DNA of 64,000 bases, from the NCBI RefSeq assembly GCF_014651935.1, contig NZ_BMXV01000002.1:124001-188000 (forward strand), read 5' to 3'. The stretch comes from Marinobacter zhanjiangensis (GTDB taxonomy: Bacteria; Pseudomonadota; Gammaproteobacteria; Pseudomonadales; Oleiphilaceae). The position numbers and the translations under genes were made by a program. The notes beneath the pieces were generated by a model. That model was given only the letters and a program-made list of their open reading frames with translations, made no database searches and was not told where the DNA came from. Each line of letters opens with the position of its first letter. Within the stretch, counting starts at the first letter, position 1. Shown in pieces: positions 9,301 through 16,974 of this stretch.

Positions 9301-11221
9301 CGGTATTGGCGACATGGGCGGTGATGTGTTCGGCAATGGACTGCTGCAGTCGGACAAGGCCCGGCTGGTGGCGGCGTTCAACCATATGCATATCTTCGTG
9401 GATCCGAATCCGGATCCGGCGCAGAGCTATGCCGAGCGCAAGCGCCTGTTCGAGCTGCGCCGGTCGGCCTGGTCGGATTACGACGAGTCGCTGATTTCCG
9501 AGGGTGGCGGCGTGTTCAATCGCAGTGCCAAGTCGATACCCGTCAGTGCGCCAATGAAAAAACTGCTGGGCATCAAGTCGGACCGGGTGCCGCCGAACAT
9601 GCTGATCTCCCATATCCTCAAGGCACAGGCTGACCTGCTGTGGATTGGCGGTATCGGCACCTATGTCAAATCGGCTCACGAATCCCACGGCGATGTGGGT
9701 GACAAGAGCAACGACAGCCTGCGCATCAACGGCAAGGAATTGCGCTGCCGCGTCGTGGGCGAGGGCGGCAACCTGGGCATGACCCAGCTCGGGCGCATCG
9801 AGTTCGCCCTTAACGGCGGCCGCCTCAATACCGATTTCATCGACAACTCCGGTGGTGTGGACTGCTCCGACCACGAAGTGAACATGAAAATCCTGTTGAA
9901 TCGGGTGGTCGCCGCCGGCGACCTCACCGAGAAACAGCGCAACCGCATGCTGGAGGACATGACCGAGGAAGTGGCGGATCTGGTGCTGAGGAATAACTAT
10001 CGCCAGACCCAGGCGCTGACGGTGGCCAACGACGAAGCCGCCAGGCGACTTGAGGAATACCGCCGGCTGATGAACGCCTTCGAGGCATCGGGCAAGCTTA
10101 ACCGCGAGCTGGAATTCCTGCCCGACGAGGAAATCCTGGAAGAGCGAAAGGTCATGGGCAAGGGCCTGACCCGGCCGGAGTTGTCGGTGCTGATCGCCTA
10201 TGTGAAGGGTGACCTGAAGCAGACCCTGATCGACAGCGATCTTCCGGACGAGCCCTTGCTGGTGTCGGAGATGTACAAGGTCTTCCCCCGGCCCATGGTG
10301 GACCGGTTCCCGGAAGAACTGGCATCCCACCAGTTGCGGCGGGAGATCATTGCCACCCAGATCGCCAATGACATGATCAACCACATGGGCATCACCTTCG
10401 TGGACCGGCTCAACCAGTCCACCGGTGCCGACGCCCCGGCCATCGCCCTGGCCTGGATCATTGCCCGGGACGTGTTTCGACTGGATGTCTGGTGGCGTCG
10501 CATCGAGGAGCTGGACTATCAGGTACCGGCGACGCTACAGGTTCGGCTGATGGATGAACTGATGCGTCTGATGCGCCGTTCGGTGCGCTGGTTGCTGCGC
10601 AACCGTCGCAGTGAGCTCAATATCCAGAGCCATCTGGACCGCTTCACCGACAGCATCAGCCGTATCTCGGCCAATCTGGCGGATTATCTGGGGGCCGGGG
10701 TCGAGAAGGAATGGAAGGCCCAGCACGACAAGCTATGCAAGGAAGGCGTGCCCGAGGATCTGGCCGCCATGGTGTCCGGGAGTTCCTACCTCTATTCCGC
10801 CCTGGGCATTATCGAGGTGCACGAGTCTGCCGGGGTACCCCTCAAGACCGTGGCCAACCTCTACTACACCCTGGGCGAGCGCCTGGATCTGAACTGGTTT
10901 GCCGGCGCCATCGCCAATCTGAAACCCGCTTCCCACTGGCAGGCCCTGGCCCGCGAGAGCTTCCGGGAGGACCTGGACTGGCAGCAGCGGGCCCTGACAA
11001 CGGGGGTGTTGAGGATGGCGGAGGATCAGAAACAGGTGGATGCCTGCGTGGAAACCTGGATGAGCCAGCACGAAACCATGATCCGCCGATGGAAAGGCAT
11101 GCTGGCGGAACTGAAGAATGCCCGGCAGCCCGAGTACGCCATGTTCTCCGTGGCCCTGCGGGAGCTGCTGGACCTGGCGCAGAGCAGCATACACTCGCCC
11201 TTGTCCGAAGCCGGGGACTGA
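6344..11221 (+). CDS. gdhB: NAD-specific glutamate dehydrogenase, large (180 kDa) type
   Basis: 1,625 residues from the ATG at 6344, six bases after a GAGG box (6334-6337); a TTG directly before it (6341) is less likely. Oxidatively deaminates glutamate to 2-oxoglutarate with NAD+ and feeds the TCA cycle from amino acids. The long N-terminal half (about 1-700) has the regulatory, ACT-like make-up of this class. The catalytic core has the lysine motif PVGAKGGF near residue 848, the conserved segment GGLRWSDRFEDYRTEILGL just before it, and the dinucleotide-binding stretch GIGDMGGDVFGNG near residue 986. A helical C-terminal domain of several hundred residues completes the class layout. The length matches the 1,600-residue enzymes of Pseudomonas and Marinobacter. 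It stands alone, divergent from moxR. Confidence 0.95.
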   Translation: MNTLTVTSKDQFLEQLDEELFRKLSKTEAERISRFSRHYLMHLPFEELLEREFHDTYGAVLAAWQYLQKRPAGETPVSVFNPDLESDGWQSTHTVIFILHPDIPFLIDSVRMAINSHDIGTHTIHHSLMTVERDDHGVLKSLGGPDASQDNADLEAFIVLEIDRHSDQRDLAGLESLLQDVLHEVRIVVSDFGAMKQKAMEISQELDSSPADITPDDVEEARAFVDWLSDDHFTFLGYDEYDFVSDKKGTNVCRVPESELGILRVNNERQGKVAMRELPRRTRRQMTRTDELFIFAKSAQRSRVHRPAYPDYIAVKKFNSDGEVVGERRFLGLYTARAYSDRPESIPLLRRKVQEVLERSGFMHDDYAGKELEQILAVYPRDELFQVEMDELYRTALDILYIQERRQIRLFMREDVYGLFVTCLAFFPRDIYNTELRLKVERELCKRLEAEDISFVTHFSESVLARVQFTIRVPQQGSRRLPVKEIQERVVELAQSWRDGLAEALHETWGEERGNDLLRRYASAFPPSYQDMFSPRRAAIDLEHICAVADGRPLAMSFYRALEEQESTVHFKLFNPTDQLPLSDVMPIFENLGFRVIGEHPFEIVDHDGCSVWIHDFSLQARSGEVVDLHRIRPIFEELFHRVWFGEAENDAFNRLLLSAYLGWRDIAILRTYARFMRQIRFSNSQTFIANTLVNHVDLTELLLQTFDVRFNPVRQQSRAKSAAAQQKLELEFNAALDDVDNLSEDRVLRLFLELVQATLRTNYFQVDESGQPRPYISVKLDPSAISDVPLPLPMFEIFVYSPRVEGVHLRGGKVARGGLRWSDRFEDYRTEILGLVKAQQVKNAVIVPVGAKGGFVAKRLPDPSDREAFQAEGIEAYKIFIRGLLDITDNLVDLAIAPPKDVVRHDGDDHYLVVAADKGTATFSDIANGLAAEYGFWMGDAFASGGSHGYDHKKMGITARGAWVSVERHFREMGVNPARDTFSVIGIGDMGGDVFGNGLLQSDKARLVAAFNHMHIFVDPNPDPAQSYAERKRLFELRRSAWSDYDESLISEGGGVFNRSAKSIPVSAPMKKLLGIKSDRVPPNMLISHILKAQADLLWIGGIGTYVKSAHESHGDVGDKSNDSLRINGKELRCRVVGEGGNLGMTQLGRIEFALNGGRLNTDFIDNSGGVDCSDHEVNMKILLNRVVAAGDLTEKQRNRMLEDMTEEVADLVLRNNYRQTQALTVANDEAARRLEEYRRLMNAFEASGKLNRELEFLPDEEILEERKVMGKGLTRPELSVLIAYVKGDLKQTLIDSDLPDEPLLVSEMYKVFPRPMVDRFPEELASHQLRREIIATQIANDMINHMGITFVDRLNQSTGADAPAIALAWIIARDVFRLDVWWRRIEELDYQVPATLQVRLMDELMRLMRRSVRWLLRNRRSELNIQSHLDRFTDSISRISANLADYLGAGVEKEWKAQHDKLCKEGVPEDLAAMVSGSSYLYSALGIIEVHESAGVPLKTVANLYYTLGERLDLNWFAGAIANLKPASHWQALARESFREDLDWQQRALTTGVLRMAEDQKQVDACVETWMSQHETMIRRWKGMLAELKNARQPEYAMFSVALRELLDLAQSSIHSPLSEAGD

Positions 11222-11371
11222 CGCCGGGCCCGGATGCGTCCGGGCCGGACACCGAAATCGCGGAGGTATTGCGATTCTCTCGTAAATGCCGTTCAATCGG
11301 GTCCGCCAGAAGACAACGCGAAGGTCATCGCGCAAACGGCTCGCACCTTTCGCTGAACGGAGAATGAAGGC

Positions 11372-12052
11372 ATGACAACACTGGAAGACCTGCTGAAGAA
11401 CAACCAGGCCTGGGCAGACGGCATCAAGCAGGAAGACCCGGACTTTTTCAAGCGCCTGTCCAACCAGCAGGCACCGGAATACCTGTGGATCGGTTGCGCC
11501 GACAGCCGCGTGCCCGCCAACCAGATTGTCGACCTGATGCCGGGTGAGCTGTTTGTTCACCGTAACGTGGCGAACGTCGTGGTTCACACCGACTTCAACT
11601 GCCTGTCCGTCCTTCAGTTCGCCATCGAGGTGCTCAAGGTCAAGCATATTCTGGTGGTGGGGCACTATAACTGTGGTGGTGTGCGTGCAGCATTGCTTGA
11701 TCAGGGCTTCGGCCTGCTCAGCAACTGGCTGCGCCACGTGCAGGATGTGCGGGACAAGCACCAGGAGGTGCTGGCGGACCAGCCCTCGGAGCAGGACCGG
11801 GTCGATCGCCTGTGCGAACTCAACGTTGTCGAGCAGGTCGGCCATGTCTGCCAGAACAGCATCGTGCAGGATGCCTGGAAGCGGGATCAGCGGCTTACCG
11901 TTCATGGGTTCGTCTACGATGTCGCCGATGGCCTGTTGCGGGATCTGGGTCTGCACATCAGCAGTGAGGCGGACCGGGAGGCCATCCAGCAGCGCAGTGT
12001 GGATGAGCTGGTCCTGCGACCGGTACGCTCCGGCCGCCCCGCTCGCCAATGA
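11372..12052 (+). CDS. can: Beta-class carbonic anhydrase
   Basis: 226 residues. Interconverts CO2 and bicarbonate. All beta-class zinc ligands and the catalytic pair are present: C42, D44 and R46 in CADSR, and H98 and C101 in HYNCGG. The length and the opening MTTLEDLLKNNQAWA match the E. coli Can type. There is no signal peptide, so it is cytoplasmic, supplying bicarbonate to carboxylases. It begins 150 bases after the glutamate dehydrogenase gene and overlaps rsmC by four bases (ATGA), which suggests that rsmC and rlmG are co-transcribed with it. The gap upstream holds a short GC-rich hairpin at 11227-11246 without a T-run. Confidence 0.95.
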   Translation: MTTLEDLLKNNQAWADGIKQEDPDFFKRLSNQQAPEYLWIGCADSRVPANQIVDLMPGELFVHRNVANVVVHTDFNCLSVLQFAIEVLKVKHILVVGHYNCGGVRAALLDQGFGLLSNWLRHVQDVRDKHQEVLADQPSEQDRVDRLCELNVVEQVGHVCQNSIVQDAWKRDQRLTVHGFVYDVADGLLRDLGLHISSEADREAIQQRSVDELVLRPVRSGRPARQ

Positions 12053-13101
12053 GTGATCGGCGGACCGGCAGTAACGCGGTTGCTGCCCTGGAGCGTAATC
12101 CGGAGCTGCTGGCCGGGCGTGTCGGGTTCATTGGCCTGCCGGGGCCGGATCTGCCGGCAGGGCTCGATGTTGACAGTGGCCCACCACTGGTCATTACCGA
12201 GCACGCCGGACTCGCCGGTGCCCTGGAGGCCGCCGGTCACTGCCGGGTGAGTTTCGGATACGGGTTGCCCGACCAGAGCCGGCAGTCGCTGGACACCGTC
12301 GTGCTGTTCGTGCCCAAGGCCCGCCAGGCCGTGGCCATGCAACTGGCTCTTGCCGGTGCCTTGCTTGCCGAGGACGGTCGCCTGGTGCTGGTCGGGGAAA
12401 AGCGGGAAGGCATTGCTGGTGGGGCCCGGCAGCTGCAGGCACTGGCTGAAAACGCCCGCAAGGCCGATAGCGCCCGCCATTGCCAGGTCTGGGTCGCCCG
12501 ACCGGAGCCGGGCAGCCGCGGCTTTGATCCCGAAGAATGGCTGCAGTGGCATGACGTTGACGTGGCAGGTGTCCGCATCCGGGTGGCCGGCATGCCTGGC
12601 ATCTTCAGCGATGGTCGACTGGACGAGGGTACCGAACGCCTGCTGGAGAGCCTGGCGGACCAGCCGGTGAGCGGCCCGGTGCTCGACTTTGCCTGCGGCG
12701 CCGGGGTAATCGGTAGCTGGCTGCAGGAGCGTTATCCCGGACTGGGGCCGGTGGATGGGGTGGATGTGCAGGCGCAGGCGGTGATGTGTGCCCGCAAGAC
12801 CTATGAGTGCAACGGTGCCGGGGGTGAGATTTTTGCGGCTGACGGTGTGCCCGCCCATCTTGGCCGCTACGGTACTATCGTGACCAACCCCCCGTTCCAT
12901 TCGGGAGTGCGTACTGATACTACCATGACCGAACGGTTCCTGCGCGATGCCCGCCGTCACCTGAAACCCGGTGGCGAGCTGCGGCTGGTGGCTAACCGGT
13001 TCCTGCCTTATCAGCCCCTTCTCGAACAGAGCGTTGGCAACTGCCGTGTCCTGTTCGAGGACCGGCGCTTTACCATCTACCAGGCCCGGGTGCCGTCTTG
13101 A
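12049..13101 (+). CDS. rsmC: 16S rRNA (guanine-1207-N2) methyltransferase
   Basis: 350 residues. Methylates N2 of G1207 in 16S rRNA, in the assembled 30S subunit, using S-adenosylmethionine. The family's doubled architecture is visible: a degenerate N-terminal methyltransferase-like domain (about 1-170) and a catalytic C-terminal Rossmann domain with motif I at about 210 (VLDFACGAGVIG) and motif IV NPPFHSG at 280-286. The NPPFH form of motif IV is typical of RsmC/RlmG enzymes that modify an exocyclic amine. The start overlaps the carbonic anhydrase stop, and the stop overlaps the rlmG start (TTGA). RsmC rather than RlmG is preferred because the adjacent gene fits RlmG better. Confidence 0.85.
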   Translation: MSDRRTGSNAVAALERNPELLAGRVGFIGLPGPDLPAGLDVDSGPPLVITEHAGLAGALEAAGHCRVSFGYGLPDQSRQSLDTVVLFVPKARQAVAMQLALAGALLAEDGRLVLVGEKREGIAGGARQLQALAENARKADSARHCQVWVARPEPGSRGFDPEEWLQWHDVDVAGVRIRVAGMPGIFSDGRLDEGTERLLESLADQPVSGPVLDFACGAGVIGSWLQERYPGLGPVDGVDVQAQAVMCARKTYECNGAGGEIFAADGVPAHLGRYGTIVTNPPFHSGVRTDTTMTERFLRDARRHLKPGGELRLVANRFLPYQPLLEQSVGNCRVLFEDRRFTIYQARVPS

Positions 13102-14309
13102 GCAAAGCCAGCGACGCCCGCCCGGAGTTTCCCGTCAATGACCGTAACCTGACCCTGCAGCGGCCCCACCGGGGCGGCCGGGGGCTGAGAGCCTGGGACG
13201 CGGCTGATGAGCAGCTGGTGGCGGAGGCCCGTCGGCAACTCCGCCCCGGCCAGCGTGTTGCGGTGGTGGATGACAGCTTTGGTGCCCTGGCTCTTGGCCT
13301 GGCTGACTTTGAACTCACGGTTATTGCTGACAGTGCCGTTCTGGGTGATGCCCTGGCGCTCAATGCCCACGCCAATAAGCTGACAGCACCGGGTGTAGAC
13401 AGCTGGCGGGACGAACTGGGGCCGGTGTCGGCAGGCGAGTCTCCCGAGCTGGCTGAGGATCGCTTCGATGCGGTGGTGCTCAAGGTGCCCCGCCAGCTCG
13501 ACTATCTGGAATTCCTGCTGCGATGGGTCAATCAGGTGCTGCGTCCTGATGGCTGGCTGCTGACCGGAGGCATGATCAAGCATCTGCCTGACCAGGCTGC
13601 CCGGGTCTACCAGCGACTGGTGATGACGGATGCCGTATTACCCGCCCGCAAAAAGGCGCGGCTGGTTCTTTGCCGTGCCGGCACCGAAACCCTGGCCGAC
13701 TGGCAGGGGCTCTGGAAAGGCTACCCGGAGCCGGCAGCCGGGACCTCCCTGCAGGCCCTGCCGGCGGTATTCGCCCGCGAGCGACTGGATATCGGTACCC
13801 GGGAGCTGCTGCCCTTCATCCCGGACTCCGTGGCCACGGTGACGGAAGGGGCCGGAGTGCTCGATCTGGGCTGTGGCAATGGTATCCTGGGGTTGAGTGC
13901 GCTGGCGGCCCGGCCGGATCTGGCGGTGACCTGGGCTGACATTTCGTCCCAGGCCGTGCTCAGTGCCCGGGCAAACGTCAAGGCGTCCGGGCTGGACGAT
14001 AGCGCCTGCCATTTTGTGCACACCGATGGCGTGCCCGTGGGCACTGGCCCCTTCCGGATCATTCTGCTCAATCCGCCATTCCATGAGGGTGGCGTTGTGG
14101 GAGACCACATCGCCCTGCGGCTGTTTGCCGAGGCCGCCGAAGCCCTGGCCCCGGACGGGGAACTGCTGATGGTGGGCAATCGCCACCTGGGCTACCACCG
14201 AAGCCTGCATTCGGTGTTTGCAGACGTGCAGCAGCTCCATGCGACGCCGAAATTCGTGGTCTTCCGGGCGTCCTGTCCACAAGCCGTTCAGCCGCGCGGC
14301 CGCTCGTAG
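13098..14309 (+). CDS. rlmG: 23S rRNA (guanine-1835-N2) methyltransferase
   Basis: 403 residues from a TTG at 13098 that overlaps the rsmC stop as TTGA; no ATG lies nearby in frame, so the unusual start is accepted. Methylates N2 of G1835 in 23S rRNA. Like RsmC it has two methyltransferase-like halves. The active C-terminal half carries motif I near 254 (VLDLGCGNGILG) and motif IV near 325 (NPPFHEG), followed by a D-H-I-A-x-R-x-F segment that is characteristic of RlmG. Its 3' end overlaps the convergent riboflavin synthase gene by 22 bases, leaving no room for a terminator between them. Confidence 0.87.
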   Translation: MSKASDARPEFPVNDRNLTLQRPHRGGRGLRAWDAADEQLVAEARRQLRPGQRVAVVDDSFGALALGLADFELTVIADSAVLGDALALNAHANKLTAPGVDSWRDELGPVSAGESPELAEDRFDAVVLKVPRQLDYLEFLLRWVNQVLRPDGWLLTGGMIKHLPDQAARVYQRLVMTDAVLPARKKARLVLCRAGTETLADWQGLWKGYPEPAAGTSLQALPAVFARERLDIGTRELLPFIPDSVATVTEGAGVLDLGCGNGILGLSALAARPDLAVTWADISSQAVLSARANVKASGLDDSACHFVHTDGVPVGTGPFRIILLNPPFHEGGVVGDHIALRLFAEAAEALAPDGELLMVGNRHLGYHRSLHSVFADVQQLHATPKFVVFRASCPQAVQPRGRS

Positions 14310-14902
14310 CCCATCCGCGCCAGTGTATCGACAATGGTCTGGGTCTGGCTGTCCACTTCGATATTGACCTCATCCCCTTCCTGTATATCGGCGAAGACGG
14401 TTGCCCGTAGCGTTTCCGGTATCAGGTGGACGTTGAAGCGGTTGCCTTCCACATCGCCGATGGTCAGGCTGGCCCCGTTGACGGCGATGTAGCCCTTGGG
14501 AAACAGATATTTCTGCCACTCGTCCGGCATCTCGAAGGTCAGGGTGCAGTTGTTTTCCGGCTGCTCCCGGCTTACCACGCGGGCCGTGGTGTGGATATGG
14601 CCGGACAGCAGGTGGCCGCCGATTTCATCACCGATGCGTGCGGCCCGTTCGAAGTTGATGCGGCTGCCTGGCGCCAGCCGCCCCAGGGTGGTCATTCGAA
14701 GCGTCTCCTGCATGGCATCGAACCAGAGCCGGTTGCCCTCCTGGGCGGTAACCGTCAGGCAGGTGCCGTTGATAGCAACGGAGGCTCCAATGGTAACGCC
14801 GCTCACTGAACCCTCGGGAAAGCGGATAACGAAAGTGGATAACCCGGGCCGGGATTCCACGGCCTCCACGGTGGCGACGCCCTGAACAATGCCGGTAAAC
14901 AT
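14288..14902 (-). CDS. ribE: Riboflavin synthase, alpha subunit
   Basis: 204 residues from the ATG at 14902, preceded by a GAGGTG box; the frame is open further upstream, but MFTGIV is the invariant start of this enzyme. Converts two 6,7-dimethyl-8-ribityllumazine molecules to riboflavin plus a pyrimidine. Two homologous lumazine-binding barrels are seen: the first with SVAINGTCLTV, and the second, after GGHLLSGHIHTTA, with IAVNGASLTI. Both carry the N-G-x-x-L-T pattern that contacts ligand. The end overlaps rlmG by 22 bases, tail to tail. I looked for an FMN riboswitch in the 200 bases upstream and saw none of its conserved elements. No other rib gene is in the window. Confidence 0.93.
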   Translation of the reverse strand: MFTGIVQGVATVEAVESRPGLSTFVIRFPEGSVSGVTIGASVAINGTCLTVTAQEGNRLWFDAMQETLRMTTLGRLAPGSRINFERAARIGDEIGGHLLSGHIHTTARVVSREQPENNCTLTFEMPDEWQKYLFPKGYIAVNGASLTIGDVEGNRFNVHLIPETLRATVFADIQEGDEVNIEVDSQTQTIVDTLARMGYERPRG

Positions 14903-15107
14903 GGTTTCACCTCGTAACAATTCAAAGACGGCAAGTGTATCCCTGCCGCGGTAAGCTGGCAAAGACAACACAGCCTGATCGTCCTGCGACCCGGGGCACC
15001 CTAAAGTAACGGCGGCGCCGGGCGATAACCTTCTGTAGGGGAGCAGGCCCCATCGGGACTGTTCCATCAAGACACTGGCGTCATTCACGACGCGCCTGGC
15101 GGCTGTT

Positions 15108-16157
15108 ATGGCAGAAACCCGAGCGAGAAACAACGACTCCACCGTCTCCCGCGACGATCCGGTGCTGCGCCCGGGGCGCCCGGCCGACCCGGGTAGTCAG
15201 CCGGCTCCGGTTCCGGCGCCAGCACCGCCTGCCCGGTCGCCGCTTGAGGCTGCCGGTGACGAGGCTGCCGATGCGTCCGAGGAACAGCAGTCGGAATCAT
15301 CGCCAGATACTGGTACCGAGGAGGGTGACGCTGCCGCGTCAGCGGAGGATAGCGCTGAGGCGGAAGCACAGGATGACGCTGACGACGCTGACGACGTGCA
15401 ACGCCTGTACGCGGAATCCTACCAGCGTAGGCTGCGCCGTCTGCTGCGCCAGTGTGAGCGGGTCAACCTGATGGACTTCAATGTATTGTCGCTGGCCGGC
15501 TGGCCCGACAATCACATCCTCAATGCCGCCCGCCGTCGTCGGGACACCTGGTTGCTCAGTGCGACCATCGCCGCCCTGGTGTTCCTCAGTGGCATGACGG
15601 GGTTTGTTCCGGCGTGGCTTGCCGGCGGCGGCTTCGGTGCGTTCGCGGTTATCCTGCTGATGGGCCTGCCGGTCGTCCGTCGGCTGTACAGTCCCGGACC
15701 TTCCTATCTGGACCTTGTTCTCTACCGGCAGCAGTTGCTGCGGGATGCTCGCAAGCATATAGCCCACCTGGAGGGAGAAGTGGGGCTGATCTGGCAGTGT
15801 AATGAACTGTCGGAATTCAATCCTGCCCTGGCATCAACCCGGTTCAGCACCCTCAAGCATCTGTCTGAACAGCGGCGGTTGGCGGCATCGCTTTCCAGGC
15901 GGGAGCATATCCGTCTGTATCTGATCTTCATGCTGGAAGCTGAAAAGGCGTATCAACGAATGCAGGCAGCCTATTTCCAGGAGCACCAGAAGGCCATCGA
16001 CCGGGGCTGGAAAACCGTGGCCGACGCGGTCACGGAGCCACGGGAACAGGCCTTGCGGGAAGGGGCGGAAGCACCGCAGAAGCCCCCAGCGCAGTCGCGG
16101 GACTCGGGGCCCGGCCAGGGCGGGCAGGGTGGATCTGATGACATGGCTAACGGTTGA
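15108..16157 (+). CDS. Uncharacterised two-helix membrane protein with acidic N-terminal region
   Basis: 349 residues; I do not recognise the family. The first 100 residues are low complexity: Pro/Ala-rich, then strongly acidic (Glu/Asp/Ala runs, including a D-D-A repeat written in DNA as a run of gacgct-type units near 15370-15400). A conserved-looking domain follows at about 100-150 (QRLYAESYQRRLRRLLRQCERV), with two adjacent hydrophobic helices at about 147-190 (TWLLSATIAALVFLSGM and GAFAVILLMGLPVV). Next is a soluble helical region to about 300 and a disordered Gln/Gly/Pro tail. The compositional bias fits ordinary marine gammaproteobacterial cytoplasmic regions around a membrane hairpin. 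It lies divergent from ribE and just before psrA, and its stop codon falls inside the psrA -35 box. Confidence 0.7.
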   Translation: MAETRARNNDSTVSRDDPVLRPGRPADPGSQPAPVPAPAPPARSPLEAAGDEAADASEEQQSESSPDTGTEEGDAAASAEDSAEAEAQDDADDADDVQRLYAESYQRRLRRLLRQCERVNLMDFNVLSLAGWPDNHILNAARRRRDTWLLSATIAALVFLSGMTGFVPAWLAGGGFGAFAVILLMGLPVVRRLYSPGPSYLDLVLYRQQLLRDARKHIAHLEGEVGLIWQCNELSEFNPALASTRFSTLKHLSEQRRLAASLSRREHIRLYLIFMLEAEKAYQRMQAAYFQEHQKAIDRGWKTVADAVTEPREQALREGAEAPQKPPAQSRDSGPGQGGQGGSDDMANG

Positions 16158-16182
16158 CAGGTGCATATTTAAAACGTATGTT
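16154..16182 (+). promoter_or_regulatory. psrA promoter, sigma-70 type
   Basis: A consensus -35 box TTGACA (16154-16159) is followed after exactly 17 bases by TATGTT (16177-16182), so transcription should begin near 16189-16190. The -10 box lies inside the left arm of the long palindrome at 16168-16200, which implies that a repressor bound there would block RNA polymerase. The TGA stop of the preceding gene falls within the -35 region. Confidence 0.7.
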
Positions 16183-16200
16183 TGAAACATTCGTTTTAAA
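16168..16200. promoter_or_regulatory. 33-base near-perfect palindrome, probable PsrA operator
   Basis: Left arm TTTAAAACGTATGTTT (16168-16183), central G (16184), right arm AAACATTCGTTTTAAA (16185-16200). The arms are complementary at 15 of 16 positions. It contains two overlapping copies of the pattern AAAC-N4-GTTT, close to the site remembered for Pseudomonas PsrA (G/C-AAAC-N2-4-GTTT-G/C). It overlaps the promoter -10 box and lies just ahead of the regulator's own gene, which is the expected layout for autorepression relieved by long-chain fatty acids. Confidence 0.75.
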
Positions 16201-16212
16201 GTGGAGTGTGCA

Positions 16213-16884
16213 GTGGCCCAGTCAGATACAGTGGACCGGATTCTTGATGCTGCCGAAGAACTGTTCGCCGAGCGGGGATTTGCTGAAACATCCCTCAGAA
16301 TGATAACCAGCAAGGCTGGTGTCAACCTGGCGGCGGTAAACTATCATTTCGGTTCCAAGAATTCCCTTATCCAGTCGGTATTCGCCCGCTTCCTGACGCC
16401 TTTCTCAGCCACGCTGGAAGCGGAGTTCGACGAGCTGGAAGCCCGCCCGGGCGACCGCGCACCCTCGGTGGAAGAAATACTGGGAGCTCTCACCGGCAGT
16501 GCGGTGCGCATGCCCCAGCGCAATGAGCGGGGCATTTCCATCTTCATGCGCCTGCTGGGTCTGGCCTATACCCAGTCCCAGGGGCACCTGCGGGCTTTCC
16601 TGGAGGATGAGTACCGGGGCATTTTCACCCGTTTCATGGCGCTGCTCAAGCAGGCGACACCGGAGCTGAGCTCGGTGGACCGGTACTGGCGAATCCAGTT
16701 CATGCTGGGGGCGACCGCGTTCACCATGTCGTCCAGCGATGCTCTGCGGGATATCCTGCAGGCCAAGAAGGGGGTTGAAACGCCCATCCAGGAAATTGCC
16801 GCCCGCCTGATCCCCTTCCTGGCCGCCGGCATGCAGGCCAATGACGTGATGCTGGTGCCGCGCCCGGAGGCCAGTGCCCTGTAA
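16213..16884 (+). CDS. psrA: TetR-family fatty-acid-responsive regulator PsrA
   Basis: 223 residues from the GTG at 16213. A GTG at 16201 is also in frame, but it abuts the operator, whereas 16213 follows a GGAG box (16203-16206) and gives VAQSDTVDRILDAAEELFAERG, which aligns with the start of Pseudomonas PsrA. The helix-turn-helix lies at about residues 24-48 (TSLRMITSKAGVNLAAVNYHF). The C-terminal ligand domain is all helical, as in TetR proteins. In Pseudomonas, PsrA represses fatty-acid degradation genes and itself, activates rpoS, and releases DNA on binding long-chain fatty acids or acyl-CoA. The near-identical DNA-reading helix supports the same specificity here. The downstream neighbours differ from Pseudomonas, where nagZ and lexA flank this gene. 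Confidence 0.9.
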   Translation: MAQSDTVDRILDAAEELFAERGFAETSLRMITSKAGVNLAAVNYHFGSKNSLIQSVFARFLTPFSATLEAEFDELEARPGDRAPSVEEILGALTGSAVRMPQRNERGISIFMRLLGLAYTQSQGHLRAFLEDEYRGIFTRFMALLKQATPELSSVDRYWRIQFMLGATAFTMSSSDALRDILQAKKGVETPIQEIAARLIPFLAAGMQANDVMLVPRPEASAL

Positions 16885-16974
16885 CGGATGTAAACGCCAT
16901 CAAACCGCTATTGCCTCGGTAAGGCTGGTCGGCTAGCCTTGGCTCCCTCAATCTTCTGACGCGGGAGTACCGGA

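Noticed and set aside
11227..11246. GC-rich hairpin after glutamate dehydrogenase
   Set aside because: Eight-base stem GGCCCGGA/TCCGGGCC without a T-run; may only reflect GC bias, so it was not listed as a terminator.
14903..15107. Possible FMN riboswitch upstream of riboflavin synthase
   Set aside because: None of the conserved RFN-element sequences could be found on the minus strand in this region.
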